Assembly (NCBI GenBank): GCA_009363875.1
Contig: CM018693.1
Span: forward strand, 74,570,986 to 74,634,985
DNA length: 64,000 nt
Source: Mikania micrantha
Lineage: Eukaryota; Streptophyta; Magnoliopsida; Asterales; Asteraceae
Direction of reading: 5' to 3'
Shown here in pieces: positions 37,681 to 49,549 of the stretch. The position numbers and the translations under genes were made by a program. Numbering within the stretch: the first letter of the stretch is position 1; each line of letters starts with the position of its first letter. The notes under the pieces were generated by a model. That model was given only the letters and a program-made list of their open reading frames with translations, did not search any database and was not told the origin of the DNA.

Positions 37681-38163
37681 TAGAGCGCAATGTACAGACC
37701 GTCTCAAGGAAATCCCCATTCCCTGCGTTTGTTATTAATTTATCAATGTTTTTGTGATATAGGTAATGCTCTCATCATTTTTTTTGTAACATCGGTGTGA
37801 TATATTTATGCAAGAACTTATTCCAAACAGTAAGAATATAATCTTAACTATAATATATGTAGCATATAAATTCAGAAATATAAGATATACACCTATTCAA
37901 AGTTTTCAAAAGTCATACGCTTGAAATTAAGATAGATAATCCCTGCTCATTTGAACTCATTTTTAACTTTGCATGATTTTAACTTATTCTAGCTCAAACT
38001 GTCATCTTTATTATACAAAACTGCATACATACATGCATACATAACTACTATCATACACAGAATATACGTACTAATATACATCCAGAACAACGTACATACA
38101 TTTCATTTGTTAGGCAAAAGGTTTGCACAAACTGCATATACTTTAACTATTATACCGTACAAA

Positions 38164-38640
38164 ATGCATGTATTTGAACTATTAAAAAATCTGCACAAAC
38201 TACATGTATATATAATGACCTTTAACTTCAAAACAATTTTTTACTACTTGGAAATTTTAGCAATCCACATAGCAGATATAAATTTCTTCAAGTCTTTCCC
38301 TAAAGCAAAATCATATATAGCTACCAAGGATCAGTTAATTTCAATCCTCACAGACGGCAAAATTTGTGTAACAGGCTTTTCTGGAATTGAAACTTCTGGA
38401 ATTTTGGGTGGAGACCTGTATAGAAACATCAAACCACAAATAAATATAAAGTCGGTACAAATAATAATTAAATTTAAAACACATCCCATAATGGCTTATA
38501 ACTCACGTATTATACGCATAGCCAAGAAATTCAATGGGGACATTTACATGGCAAGAAAATCCAATGAGTTATCTTTAAGGATCAAACAAAAGAATCCATT
38601 TTGTTTCCATTGTGGCACTTTAATTGAAGAAAGCTTTTGA
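38164..38640 (+). other. unassigned 158-codon open frame, with exon-like antisense
   Basis: From the ATG at 38164 the frame is open to 38640 with no recognised domain, rich in K, I and F as expected for AT-rich chance frames. On the opposite strand 38415-38331 looks more like a real exon: an acceptor-type TATACAG, then a proline-rich frame containing IPEKPVTQILPSVRIEIN and a stop. I favour the antisense piece as a captured terminal exon and the + frame as chance. Confidence 0.3.
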
Positions 38641-39439
38641 TATTTAAGAACATGAATGGTCTATGTTAATAAAAAAAAAGTCTTAGTAAGCATCCTACAA
38701 TTGAACTAAAAAGTAATACTATAATAAAACTTCAATTAAGAAAAGAATCTCAATTACAATGAAGAATTTGTGAAACTAAAGTTAACAACTTTTTGAGCAC
38801 CTTTGCAACAAAAAATTTACCAAATTTGAACCAGAATTCAAATCTCATAGTAGATAAAAAAATGGAAAAAATGATTCAAAAAAAATCTACACCAACCTAC
38901 CATGTCAAATTTGACATAAGCTCTACAAGCCATGTCTGCAACATTAACAGTTTTTACACGTTTAACACCATCACCCCATAAAACAATTAATCATGCAACC
39001 TGTAAAAATAAACATTCAAAAGGACTACTATTAGTTAAAACAAATATATGGACCAAGAAATTCTAATCAAATAACGTCAAAGGTAAGTTGGATTGAAACA
39101 TAGCATCCAAATTGCAACTTTAGGTTCACACAAGAGTTGACCCGTTAAACCGATTATAAACCTATTGCTAGAAACTCACTTTTTAATAACCACATATCAT
39201 GGAAGAAGACACCTAAAAAATTGGCACTTTTATAACAAGAGGTTCACACGGGTACTGAGCCAAAACGAAATAAGATATTCAGGCCAATTAAATCCAAGAA
39301 AACATGCATGCAACATTAACAACTTTTACAACTATAGATCATCACCTAATGCAGCAAATAATTTTTAAACATTCAAAAGGAATACTATTTACTAATCAAA
39401 CAATGTCAAAGGTAAGTTGGATTGAAACATCTGGATTAC

Positions 39440-39590
39440 ATGTGGACCATCTGGATTACATGCGGTCCAAGCTGGGCCATAGTCTTTAGCGTATGCAGCT
39501 CCTCTGCTGGGTTGGTTGCATCCCTAACAGCTTGAGCAATCATCACAGGTCCTGCGGCAATGTTTGGGAGCATGGAAGGGGGGTGACTCA
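39440..39590 (-). pseudogene. captured exon-like fragment, unidentified
   Basis: In minus-strand sense an open stretch reads LPNIAAGPVMIAQAVRDATN followed by PAEELHTLKTMAQLGP. Its GC content and amino-acid makeup stand out from the AT-rich surroundings, as for a captured exon. I cannot name the donor gene. Confidence 0.45.
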
Positions 39591-41939
39591 AATTAAACAA
39601 TGTGTTCACTTGTAAACTCTAAAACATATACTATCTACAAACTGTAGAAAAATGATTTGGTTTTTGGGTTCAATGTTTCAGCCATACACAAGATAATTCC
39701 AGCCACCATCATCTTGGCCTACCTATAAATAAATAGATAAAGACACACTGGACATAATATAAAAACCAAGTCTAGGATATCTAATTTGAAAATACTAATG
39801 ATCTGATTTTAATAATAAAACAAATGGAAGTGTAGATACCAAAACAGGGGGCAAACTAAAGAGCCATTTAAGAACATATTCAATTAAAAAAAGAAAGACA
39901 AAGTTCAAGCACTCTTAAACCTATATATGAGTCTTTAATTGGTAAAAATGGTTACTTACTCTAACAATAAACTTGAGATACTAACCATGTGCTAAGCCTC
40001 CTCAGTAGACACTTTCATAGCTAAAATCTGCAACATGACACAAAATTGAGCAAATGAACCCTATTTGGGAAGCGGCAAACATAAACAATGGCAAATTACC
40101 CATAAGCTCAAATCTTCAAAAACCCATCAATGATGTGATTGAGCAGAAGATTCCACATGTTGACAAAGTCTTTGACCATGGTAAATAATCAATTCTTCCA
40201 AGACCCAGTAAACTAAGTTGATATCGAGGTTAAAGTTATTGAATGAAAAAAAATTCTGGTTTACAAACCTCATTGACTGTCGACAAACTAACAAATGCAA
40301 ACCAAATAGGAATCTAAATACTAAATCAGATTACTATATTACAAGCCTCAATTAATGAAAAAAAGGCTTGACCCACTTATGGGGTTAGCCCAAAAATCAC
40401 TTAACCCAACATTTTGAAATACCTTAAATTTCTATTTTAGCATACAAACAAAAGCAGTCAGACTAAAGAAAAATCTAAATCAAGTTCTAGCTATAATAGC
40501 TTATTGACTTTAATGGTGTCTCACCAGACTACAAATTAAACATCAATTCCAATACCTGAAAATTCCCACATTGCTCAAATGACTTTCGACATAGATGAGC
40601 ACATCTAGTATATCAAACTATACATCCATCTCCACACACAAAAATGCAAACTAAGAGGTGAAACTTTTGATCAAAATACAGTTATTTCAACCTTTTTTCA
40701 AAGCTTTAATAGATAGGTGACACCGGAATCTTAAATTAAAACCAAGATAACTAAATTTTTGTTTAGCAAACTAAAAAATTTATTCCAAATAGGAATCTAA
40801 AATACTAAATCTGATCAGTATATTAAAAACTCAATTGATGAAAAAATGAAAGTAAAAAAAGAACATTTCATGCAAAATAATCATTTAAAACATCATAAAA
40901 GTAATAAAATTTAACACCGACGATAGCGAAGAAAGGAACACTAAATGTAATAGAAAAGAGAAAAAACTATAAAAGGATGACCTTATATGTTTGACTTCAA
41001 CCTAATACAAATCCTCATGAAACGGTGTCATAACACTTGCAATGCAAGAAACATGTGCACCTGCAAAGAAAAAGAAAAGGAAAAAGAAAGAGCTAGACCT
41101 CCAAGTGCCAACCATTTGATTTTGGATCACGTGATCTTAATCACAACCTGCTAAAACATTAAACACAAAACATTAAACACAAGACAATTGAAACATACAA
41201 CAAACCTTCAACCAGAACCTAGCAAACAAAAATAAAAAACATAACAGGTGGGTTTCATTTTGATCCTTATCTGCCACTTAATTTTATAAATAATTTCTAT
41301 AGACTTTAAATCTTGGTCAACTTAAACCTATTCTGCACATAACAGAAACCAATTTTGTACAGGAACATGAAGATGCAATATCAATAAGATAACATTTAAA
41401 ACACCTTCAGAATAATAAAGAGAAGCTAATCAACTCGTAAGCATTCGCATATAAAAATGAGAAACCAAAATCATGCCATCCGAGATGAGAATGTTGAAAT
41501 AAAAATTAATGTATAAGCTTGAGCAACCGCCTGTCTACATGTGAAAAGGTATGTGTGCATTTACTTCCCATCCAAACCTTTATAGTGCTGTTGCTTGAAC
41601 CTAAATCACAATTATATCAAACAAATTTTTAATCGTAAGCATAGCCAAATTGGTCATGGGCACTTGCATTCATAGCATTGGTCTCACTTAGAAACAAAAA
41701 AAAAATAGAAATATAGGAAATAAGTGTGGCTTAGATAGTTGTGCATACTATCAAGAATAAAGAGATGAAAGGCGATAAACTGGACTTCAATATGGAGATT
41801 GGGAATGATGAAAATCCAGAATAATAAAATACAGAAATAGATAATAAAAGGAATGAATAAGAAAGCATCAAAATGAAATCCAAAACTGTAATATTATGAA
41901 TAAGATGCATTTAAACATGTAATAATGTCACCAGCTATC

Positions 41940-42030
41940 TAATCTCCTTACTACTTGGATTGTGCGTTGTGAGCTTCCCAAACCTCACTTTGATGTTCTC
42001 CTTTCCAACATCATAGTGTGCTTCTGTAAA
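41940..42030 (-). pseudogene. captured exon-like fragment, unidentified
   Basis: The minus strand reads TEAHYDVGKENIKVRFGKL then TTHNPSSKEI, directly downstream (element sense) of the polyamine-oxidase-like fragment. It may come from the same or a different donor; I do not recognise it. Confidence 0.35.
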
Positions 42031-42169
42031 GAAAAAAAATAAAGCAGTTATTAGAGGCTAATATGAGCAAGATTTGATCAAATATATGTGCACATGACAA
42101 AATTTCTAACATGAGATAACAATTAGTAGCATTTTAACAAGAAGTATTTTACTTTCAGATGATATGGAT

Positions 42170-42312
42170 ACACAACTCCATGGATCCAAGTAGGCCCCAT
42201 CTCAATTCTATCATCACCAAAATCTGAGGTGTTAACCCTTCCTATATTTATATTCCCACCTTCAACAACAGTAAGCTCAAATGCTCCCTTTTTGACACCA
42301 GATTTGTATAAC
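42170..42312 (-). pseudogene. polyamine/amine oxidase exon fragment captured by Helitron
   Basis: In minus-strand sense the frame reads FELTVVEGGNINIGRVNTSD then FGDDRIEMGPTWIHGV. This matches the region after the FAD-binding N-terminus of plant flavin amine oxidases of the polyamine oxidase type, where an E-x-GGRIN-like motif is followed by (I/L)EMGATWIHG (family knowledge). The flavin-contact GGR is altered (NIGR) and the enzyme is otherwise absent, so this is a captured, non-functional exon. Confidence 0.75.
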
Positions 42313-42934
42313 CTTTTTTGAAACTGTCAACCCTGTCATAAAAGAAATACAACATAAAAAGGAGCAATCAATTTGGAGACATATTCACTGAAAACAAAAA
42401 ATATCACTGATCTTTCATCGCATTTGAACTCGTACATTACAAATTATCAACAAGTTCATTGCCTGTAATCACAACACATAACATGCAAAAAAACACTATC
42501 ATCAGCAAATTCTTTACACTGGACATAAGTTAGATTCAAAGTTAGAAAAATTGTACCAAGAAATTAGCCCCAAAATATCAAGAAACATGATAAAGTACCT
42601 GAATATGGACTTTTCATTCATAATTCTTCATGATTGCAGTCATGAACTCATCTAACATATCATCAAATTCCTAAATTGAACAAAAAGCACCCACCTTTAG
42701 GACTTAACAACCAACATAATCGAACTCCCCGCTAAGCACCTTGGGGTGCATAAACCGAAACCAGAAAATTAAACTAAATAAAAAAACTGGCCAGAAATTA
42801 GTTGAAACCTCATCGGTTGTTCTAACAGAACACATATAGAGAACTGCATGCATAAAAATAAATAAAAAAAACCGGAATAAACACTTTCAAACCGGTTGTC
42901 CCGTTTTTTTCTTTCTTTTTCTCACCACTTCCCA

Positions 42935-42965
42935 TCAGTCGGAAACCCGCGCGATGCGTCCACGA
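42935..42965 (-). other. internal second Helitron-type terminus
   Basis: In minus-strand sense GACGCATCGCGCGGG then TTTCCGACTGA resembles the real 3' end (CGCATCGCGCGGGTTT...CTAG), and about 80 further bases upstream also match, including TTTATCAAT and GTGATAT near 43005-43025. The end reads CTGA, not CTAG. Confidence 0.7.
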
Positions 42966-44409
42966 CGACTACAATTTTACAACGGGTTACTCATTTTATA
43001 TTAGTTTATCAATCCTTTCGTGATATATTGTATAACATGTCTTCTAGTTTTCTTACTATAAATAAAAGTGTATTTTTTCAACTATTGCCAAAAAAAATGT
43101 TTGCCAAAATGTTTAGTAAGAAATAGTAGACAAAACAAGTATAACATAACAATCACATATTAAACTATCGGACAATAAGGTATGTCTATGCTTCTATAAA
43201 TTAATATAGCCCAGTATCTACATTACTAAATCAACGTAGCTGGTGGAGTTATGCTGCTAGGAAATAGAAACAAAAAAATCTAATAATAATGACATCTAGT
43301 GAATTTTAGTCAAGTGAATGATCTCCATCAAAAAATTGCATGCTATAAAGTGTCATACCATATCCCGAAGGGTTTGAGTTCCCATTATGATATGCTTCAA
43401 ATTTGGGATCATCATCGGCTCCCCACTTGCTATAAAAGTGATATCAAGTATCAAAGATGAGGAATGTGCATGAAGAAATAAAAAGTAAGATAAAGATCAA
43501 AAGAACAAGAATACATTATTGTATCTCATATCGTGTAACATCAACAATTGTCTTTCTTCCAAATGTTCATTCAGTACGCTCAATGGGATCTTTAGGAGCG
43601 GATTAGGTATCATGTTCAGGAAGAACCATTATGAATTTAATGCAACACCTACATACTCAGGTACCTAAACGTGTTTCATTTCTTGTGTCCAAGTTTGTTC
43701 TGGTGAGCCCTGCCCAACAAAATAGTTAAAGCTATTTCAAGAATAAGTAAATGCTTGTTCAATTAATTTTATTCCATAATGTCTACAACATCTTACTCCA
43801 AATTATAGTGCATACTAAAAAAATACTGTTGAATAACATCATAGTTTGGTTATGTTGTTGAGCTTCCTATAATGCACAGCTTTATTAAAGAAACTTTGAT
43901 AGCATAAACTACATTCAAATAACTCACAAGATAAAGTGATAAACTATTACAAACTCACAGCGTGTCCTAACAGATCTATCAAAGTACATAATACTTCAAA
44001 ACAAGTAATAAACTTACATATATATATGTATGTATCTGTTAAGTATATAAATAAGGTTATAAATAAGACTTACATATATATGTATGTATTTGTTAAGTAT
44101 ATAAAAACAACATGTATTTATTTATTAATCAAAAGTTTTTATAATTGTTGTTGGCATATATACATAAACAGACATACATACATGTTGTTTGTATATATGC
44201 AGCTCTGTATTTATATAGAACATAATACATACATATGTATATAGAAAAAACCAGAACAATTAACACCCTTACTCATTATTGAGGCTTTCCAATTTCTGGG
44301 TCAGCTTCAAAGAACAACGTGATGAATATTAGGGAGAAAATTAGGCAGAAAATTAAATTTAAAATCATGAACCAAAATCATGTTACTTGTTAAAATTAAA
44401 GAAACATAC

Positions 44410-44633
44410 CGAGATTAAAGAAGCAAACGAAGAGGGATGGGTGTTCCTTTGAATAGCGGCATCTGTTTAAATAAGAAATCAAAATTTTCAAACTTTTGAA
44501 ATTGGAGCTAAACTTCTTTAACAGGTGTTTTGTCTCAGAAATTTCCAAAAGAAAAGAAGATGCTTACCAAGATAGGAATCGTCGACCGCTTCACGTTTCT
44601 CATTCGTCGTCCGGTTCTCAATAAGATGCTTAA
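44410..44633 (-). pseudogene. two captured exons with matching splice phase, donor unknown
   Basis: Minus strand: exon 44633-44568 is preceded by TATACAG and followed by GTAAGC; exon 44462-44410 is preceded by TTTAAACAG and followed by GTATG. Read across the splice they stay in frame, giving KHLIENRTTNEKREAVDDSY then LDAAIQRNTHPSSFASLIS. A further candidate exon with EADPEIGKPQ lies at about 44280-44320. Conserved splice signals and phase show that a genomic, intron-containing gene segment was captured. Confidence 0.6.
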
Positions 44634-46084
44634 CTGTATAAGGTTAGAAATTCAAACATAAGGAAGATTAATGGATCGAAGTTTCTGGTTTGGGATGAAA
44701 TTACCTAGAATGGTACCTGGTATCGCCTGGGAGAAGAAAGCAAGAATTAGGGCTTGAAGAAGCTTTGATCGATTATGGACGGGTAGTTCTTTATCTACGC
44801 ATATTTTTGTTGTACTCCAAGCTTGTGTAGTTGTAAATTTCTTAAAGTTAAGAGCATGGGGTTTTATCTCTCCAAAATGTATTATTAAGTAGTAAAGATA
44901 TGAGCATGTTATCACATAGCACATAGTCACACTTAATCGATCAAGCATGTTTCGCGTTTAAAAGTCACTATTTTCAGTAAGTTGTAAAAATAAGCATTTG
45001 TCACTAAATCTATCAATCAAACTCTTCACAATATAAATATCCTAGTCTCAAATAACCGTTTGATCATGCTTGTCATAACTAATACATTGTCTTTTACCGA
45101 TTTCGTAAAATAAAGTTACTATTTATGGAAACTTGTACAAATACTCATATTTCAATCATTCTAAGGAATCAAAATACATAATATCATCATGTTAAGACTG
45201 AATATTCTTGTTAAACATACTACGACATCTATTTCATCATTCTATGAACATTCGTAACTTAAAAGTTACTATTTTTAGAAATAATGGTATAAATCACCTC
45301 TTTTAACAATTATAACAACTCAAGTTCATCAATTAATCATCATTTTAAGCATAAACCATAGTTCTAAGCACATGCATGTTCTTATTTCATCATTTATCAT
45401 CATTCTGTAGTAACAAAGTTACAAAATATAGTATCCGTCACCAAATATCATCTTTTGTCAAAAATAACCATCCTAGATCTTGCAAATCCTCATAAATATC
45501 ATATATAACAACATTTCAGTGTCAACAATCATGTACATTACCTAGATTATACATGCATGAAATCGATTTTTACTATTTCTTAGTAAAATCATCAAATAAC
45601 CATCAAATCTTGTTATAATCATCATAAATAGCATTAAATCAACAACATAATTCAAAAATAACATATTCCTACAAGCTAATTTCGTGCATGTGTCATGACT
45701 AGTATTGCATGTGAGCATCCATGGTTGCATGTGGGTTTAGAGGGGTTTTTAAGCTAATATGGGCACAGTCACTACCTCACAAAGCTTCAAATCAATGAGA
45801 TGCAGCCTGGGACAGGTTGTTGGACTTCTGGAAATGGTTGACGAGATGATCTCAGCAGCTTGAAGGTGTTGATGAAGATGGTAAGCTCATTCAATGGCTT
45901 TTTTAAGCTCCAAGGCTTCAACTTCTTCAATCTCAAGCTTCCAAAGATGCAACAATGGCTTCCAGTGGTTCAAATGGTGATTTGCAGATGGAAATGTCGA
46001 ACAAGAAAGGTCTGGAGATCGAGAAGAGAGTGATAGGTCGGTTAGAAATGATTACATCTTGGTTTTGAAGATTTTGCATCTGAC

Positions 46085-46225
46085 AGTCTTCGCGTACCGC
46101 CATGGGGATCTCCCGAGAGCTCGGCGTACCGTAATGAAATTCGGGATTCGAATTCCCTGCCCATCGTTCGCGTACCGCTAAGCTCCATTCAGGAGGGCTT
46201 AGCGTACCGCGATGGGTCCTAGAAG
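46085..46225 (+). repeat. CGTACCG word array in A 5' LTR
   Basis: Four words, CGCGTACCGCCATGG, GCGTACCGTAATG, GCGTACCGCTAAG and GCGTACCGCGATGG, collinear with 19015-19145. Confidence 0.8.
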
Positions 46226-46560
46226 AGCCCAATAAGCCATATTTTGTTGTTTAGAATCGATTTTCGCGTATTTCTCGATTACGATCATCGTTTCTCAACA
46301 TTTTAGCATTGATCCACCTATTTTAAGTTCCCTAGGACCTATGTGTTGTGAAATTGGACTGTGGTTTGTTTAATTCACCAACGTTCGTTATTCAAGACAC
46401 GTGCGAGTGCTTTACGATAATTCCTCTAATTATCTGTGTGTGGACTGTTGTTCCACGTGTCACCCTAAATATTATTAATTCTAGTGCCACGTATGTAATA
46501 ATAATAAACATTATTATTAAAATAAAGTAAATGCTGACCAGGAATTTACGAGGTGCCACA

Positions 46561-46992
46561 GGCAGTACGCTTGACCATACATACGCCCTATATATAAGCA
46601 TACTTGGCTGGATATTATAGGTGGTTGTTGGTAAGGTTAAGGTTTTCACTTGGCAGGTTTGTACAAATTCATTTTTCAATAACAAAACTAGGTTAAGATT
46701 GCATGATGTATACTAGGATGCCCAGATAGCGAACCTAGTAACTTTTGGAAGCACATATTTTGCTCGTAGACAGTGAATCAGTTTGATATCTTATTCGGTC
46801 ACAAGATAGTAGACTTATGATTCTATTGGATATGTTTGCTTAGTTAAATTATCAAACATGCCAGTTTTAATTTAACTTTGAAACTTCTAGTTAATTATTA
46901 GTGTGCTTTAGTTATTCTCAAATGTTGTGCTACGTATACAATCTGATCACTCCGATTATAATATTATATCGCACCTCGAGGCCTTTTCGCCA
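46561..46992 (+). mobile_element. 3' LTR of X, segment 3 of 3
   Basis: It starts with the second GGCAG copy and continues the X LTR in register with 2610-3110. A stretch of about 75 bases present at 2735-2815 in the 5' copy, including the acceptor-like block, is missing near 46687. Homology ends near 46990, short of a TG/CA terminus, so the LTR end is deleted. Confidence 0.9.
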
Positions 46993-47120
46993 AGAAAAAC
47001 CCTATGGTTTTATGCTTTAATTCATTCGAATAGTTGAGTTTAATTCTTGTGTTATTGCTTCGGTTTAATGGTAATCAAATTTGATTTAAATGTGTTAATT
47101 AGTGCCACTTAATGGTCTAG
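46993..47120. other. short unassigned stretch between X and G2
   Basis: About 130 AT-rich bases with no match elsewhere in the window and no feature I can name. It may be original flanking DNA or part of a deleted element. Confidence 0.4.
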
Positions 47121-47472
47121 TGTCATACCCCGATCCGGCGGGACAGATCGACTTCCCCACCGGGTGGAAGGTTCTCGGGCGCGATATCGTGAGTGATAAT
47201 CATGTTGATCAGATTGTTTACATAGCATCAATGTTAAGAACACAATTAAGCATTAATCTAGGATTACAAAGTTAAATTACAATATCAATGTTTAGTAATT
47301 TAACCAAGTAAACCTATCAAAATAATCAATGTTTCTATCTTGTATCTGTACAAGATATCAAAAGTGTCTTGTATTAATAACAAAACCTGTGCTTTCCAAA
47401 AGTCTACTAGGTCCTCTATCTGGGCAGCCTAGTATGCAAATCATGAAGCCTTAGCTTAAACCTGTTCATCAC

Positions 47473-48631
47473 CTGAGAAAGCATGTAAGAAAACAAAGTC
47501 AACACAATGGTTGGTGAGTTCATAAAGTTTATAAGTTTAAAAATAGCTTTAGCAAACCTTTTTCAGTAAAACCTCAACCTCATTAACTCCACATGTAATA
47601 TACAAATCGGTATGCTTATATATAGGGCATACCCCTAAGTCGAGCCTACAACCCGCCCAGACGCCGTCCCACCACATACTAATCCGCATATGGCACTGTT
47701 GTTAATAAGAATTAAGCATTTTTACCCTTAACACAAACCCATAAGTTCTTCTGTTTGTTGTTCCTGTAATTACAATCATTTGAAATCCATGTTGATTTCA
47801 CAAGTTCAACACACAATATGATCAACCACAGTATTGTATAAAACAGTTATAAATGCTTAATTAAATAAATAAATAAACATTTAATAAAATCTAAGTCCTA
47901 ATGATTGGGCCTTGGTCAAACTCGAGTAGACTAGTCTGTCAATCTAGGTACTTAGTAGTTAGGGAATCTGTAAATATCCTCAAACATACGACCTACAAAT
48001 CAAACGGTCTAGCTAGGACTTCTTGAAATGTAGGGTTTTTGTTTCGTCTGTTTTGGCATATGTTATCTTTGATATTTCCCAGGCTTTCCCTTGAAAATGT
48101 TTTATTGATTCGTCTGATTTTGTTACAAGATGTACTTGATTCATTGATCATAGAATACTAGATTCATTGATCAATTGTACACTTGAATCATTGTTCAACA
48201 AACACTTGATTTGTAGAACATTGAATGTTGTCTTTGCAAAGATTGTTTCGTTTGATTCGTTGAAATCCCACACTTGTTTCTTCAAAATGTTTCGTTTGAT
48301 TCATTGAAATCACCCATTTGATTTGTCAAAATGTTTAGTTTGATTCCTTAAACTCACACACTTGTTTTGTCAAAATGTTTGATTTGATTCGTTTGAAATG
48401 TTTTGATCTGTTGAAATGTTTTAGTTTAACCCGATTATTCACTTAATTTATAAGTAAATCAGTTAGTAAACCTACATAAAATCTTCCTAGACAGGGTGTA
48501 GGATAACATTTATATACGTAAACATATAAAATTAAAATCATTTAAGTAAACAATTTAAATAAACAGTTTACGCATGCTTCTCAGCCCCTCGTTTTAAAAC
48601 AAAAATGTTAGAAAAGGGGCAATGAACTCAC
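47473..48631 (-). other. putative intron-like segment in G2 LTR
   Basis: In element sense CACAG|GTGAGTTCATT at 48631 and TTTCTCAG|GTGATG at 47473 are 1159 bases apart, with the TATATATA hairpin (47610-47632) near the end. In the other LTR the donor reads CAT|GTGAGT at 57402 and the acceptor at 56248 is intact. Not proven to splice. Confidence 0.35.
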
Positions 48632-49549
48632 CTGTGTTGATGTCTAATGTACTATCACAGAATACGCACTCTTGTTTGTAGGCTAAGTATCTTCAGATCC
48701 TGAGTTATTTTATAAGAAATCGAATATAATAAGTAAGCGTAGTAGACGTTGTGCCTAAGGTTTGATCTTGGTGTGTGTGCAACTAAGTGTCTTAGTACTA
48801 AGTGTATCTAAGATCTAATCTATCTTAGTTACCCCTTTAAAAATCCCCAACTCCCATGGTTTATCTTAATAATTTACTTTCATATTTTTAGAAATTTCGG
48901 CAGAGTTTCCTTTGTTTTCTGTTTAAAATCCAGACAACTACATTGTCTATTTTATGACAAAATCCCAATCAATGATGTTACAACAAACTTTTATAACTAA
49001 GTAAACTTAAAAGAAATCAATACCATTTATAATTCATATTTCAAATTTGAACAAGACTTTAGAAATTATTAACTTTAATTGAATACATTCACAAACTCCC
49101 AATTCTAAAATAAGAACATCATTATTTAATTTTTACTTAAATGTTTAACATATGATGGACTTAATCAAGTCCCATTAGGCCCATTTGAGCCCAACTGAAG
49201 ATCTTTGATTCCCAATTGATCATCCAACTTCCGTTTTTGATTCTCATGACTTATAACCATTTTCTTAGGGGTTCACCAATTAAGAAACATTATTATAACA
49301 TAATGAACATTCATGATTTCTCTAGCTCACCATAACATAAGTTTGTACGACTTGCATGTTCCTTATACTTCCCATGCACACACATAAATTTAATAACCCA
49401 TTCATGTTCATTATATGATCAACTTTTCATGAAATGCTAAATTCAATGGTCCACTAATCATTCCCTAGGTTATAACATTAGTTTCATTGATCTTAGGTCC
49501 ATATGCACCCCATTAACCAACTCCTAGGTTCAACATGTGGTCTAGGGCA

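Larger units (their letters stand above)
37639..44898 (-). mobile_element. Helitron, non-autonomous, 7260 bp, with captured exons
   Basis: On the minus strand it starts TCTTTACTACTTAATAATAC at 44898 and ends at 37639 in CTAG, with a GC-rich hairpin (CCGC..GCGG within CGCATCGCGCGGG) about a dozen bases before the end. It sits exactly between A and T of the LTR, with no target duplication; the uninterrupted site CCTATATGAGC is in the 3' LTR at 14896. All of this fits Helitrons (TC...CTRR, A|T insertion). No Rep/helicase motif is visible, so it depends on a partner. The interior is AT-rich with exon-like islands on the minus strand. Confidence 0.95.
13756..46560 (-). mobile_element. gypsy element A with four nested passengers, 32.8 kb
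   Basis: The element begins TGTCACACCC, ends TGCCACA, and is flanked by perfect GGCAG copies at 13751-13755 and 46561-46565 inside the X LTR. Both LTRs, the primer site and the polypurine tract are identifiable. Subtracting S2, S3, copia B (with their duplicated target bases) and the Helitron leaves 11.36 kb: LTRs of about 2.85 and 2.81 kb and a 5.7-kb internal region. Gene order in element sense is leader ORF, gag, protease, RT, RNase H, integrase and a chromodomain-like C-terminus, i.e. a chromovirus. All genes carry stops or frameshifts. Confidence 0.93.
36495..46560 (-). mobile_element. 5' LTR of A, split by a Helitron
   Basis: Collinear with 13756-20660 minus S2 and S3. The Helitron occupies 37639-44898, leaving 2.81 kb of LTR. 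It shows the empty sites for S2 (GAGCATCCATGG at about 45714) and S3 (CACGTGTCACC). The two positions matching the splice-like sites of the 3' LTR are mutated here. Confidence 0.93.

Noticed and set aside
37639..44898. Autonomous Helitron with Rep/helicase
   Set aside because: No Rep HUH motif or helicase motif was found on either strand; coding-like pieces are short exon fragments.
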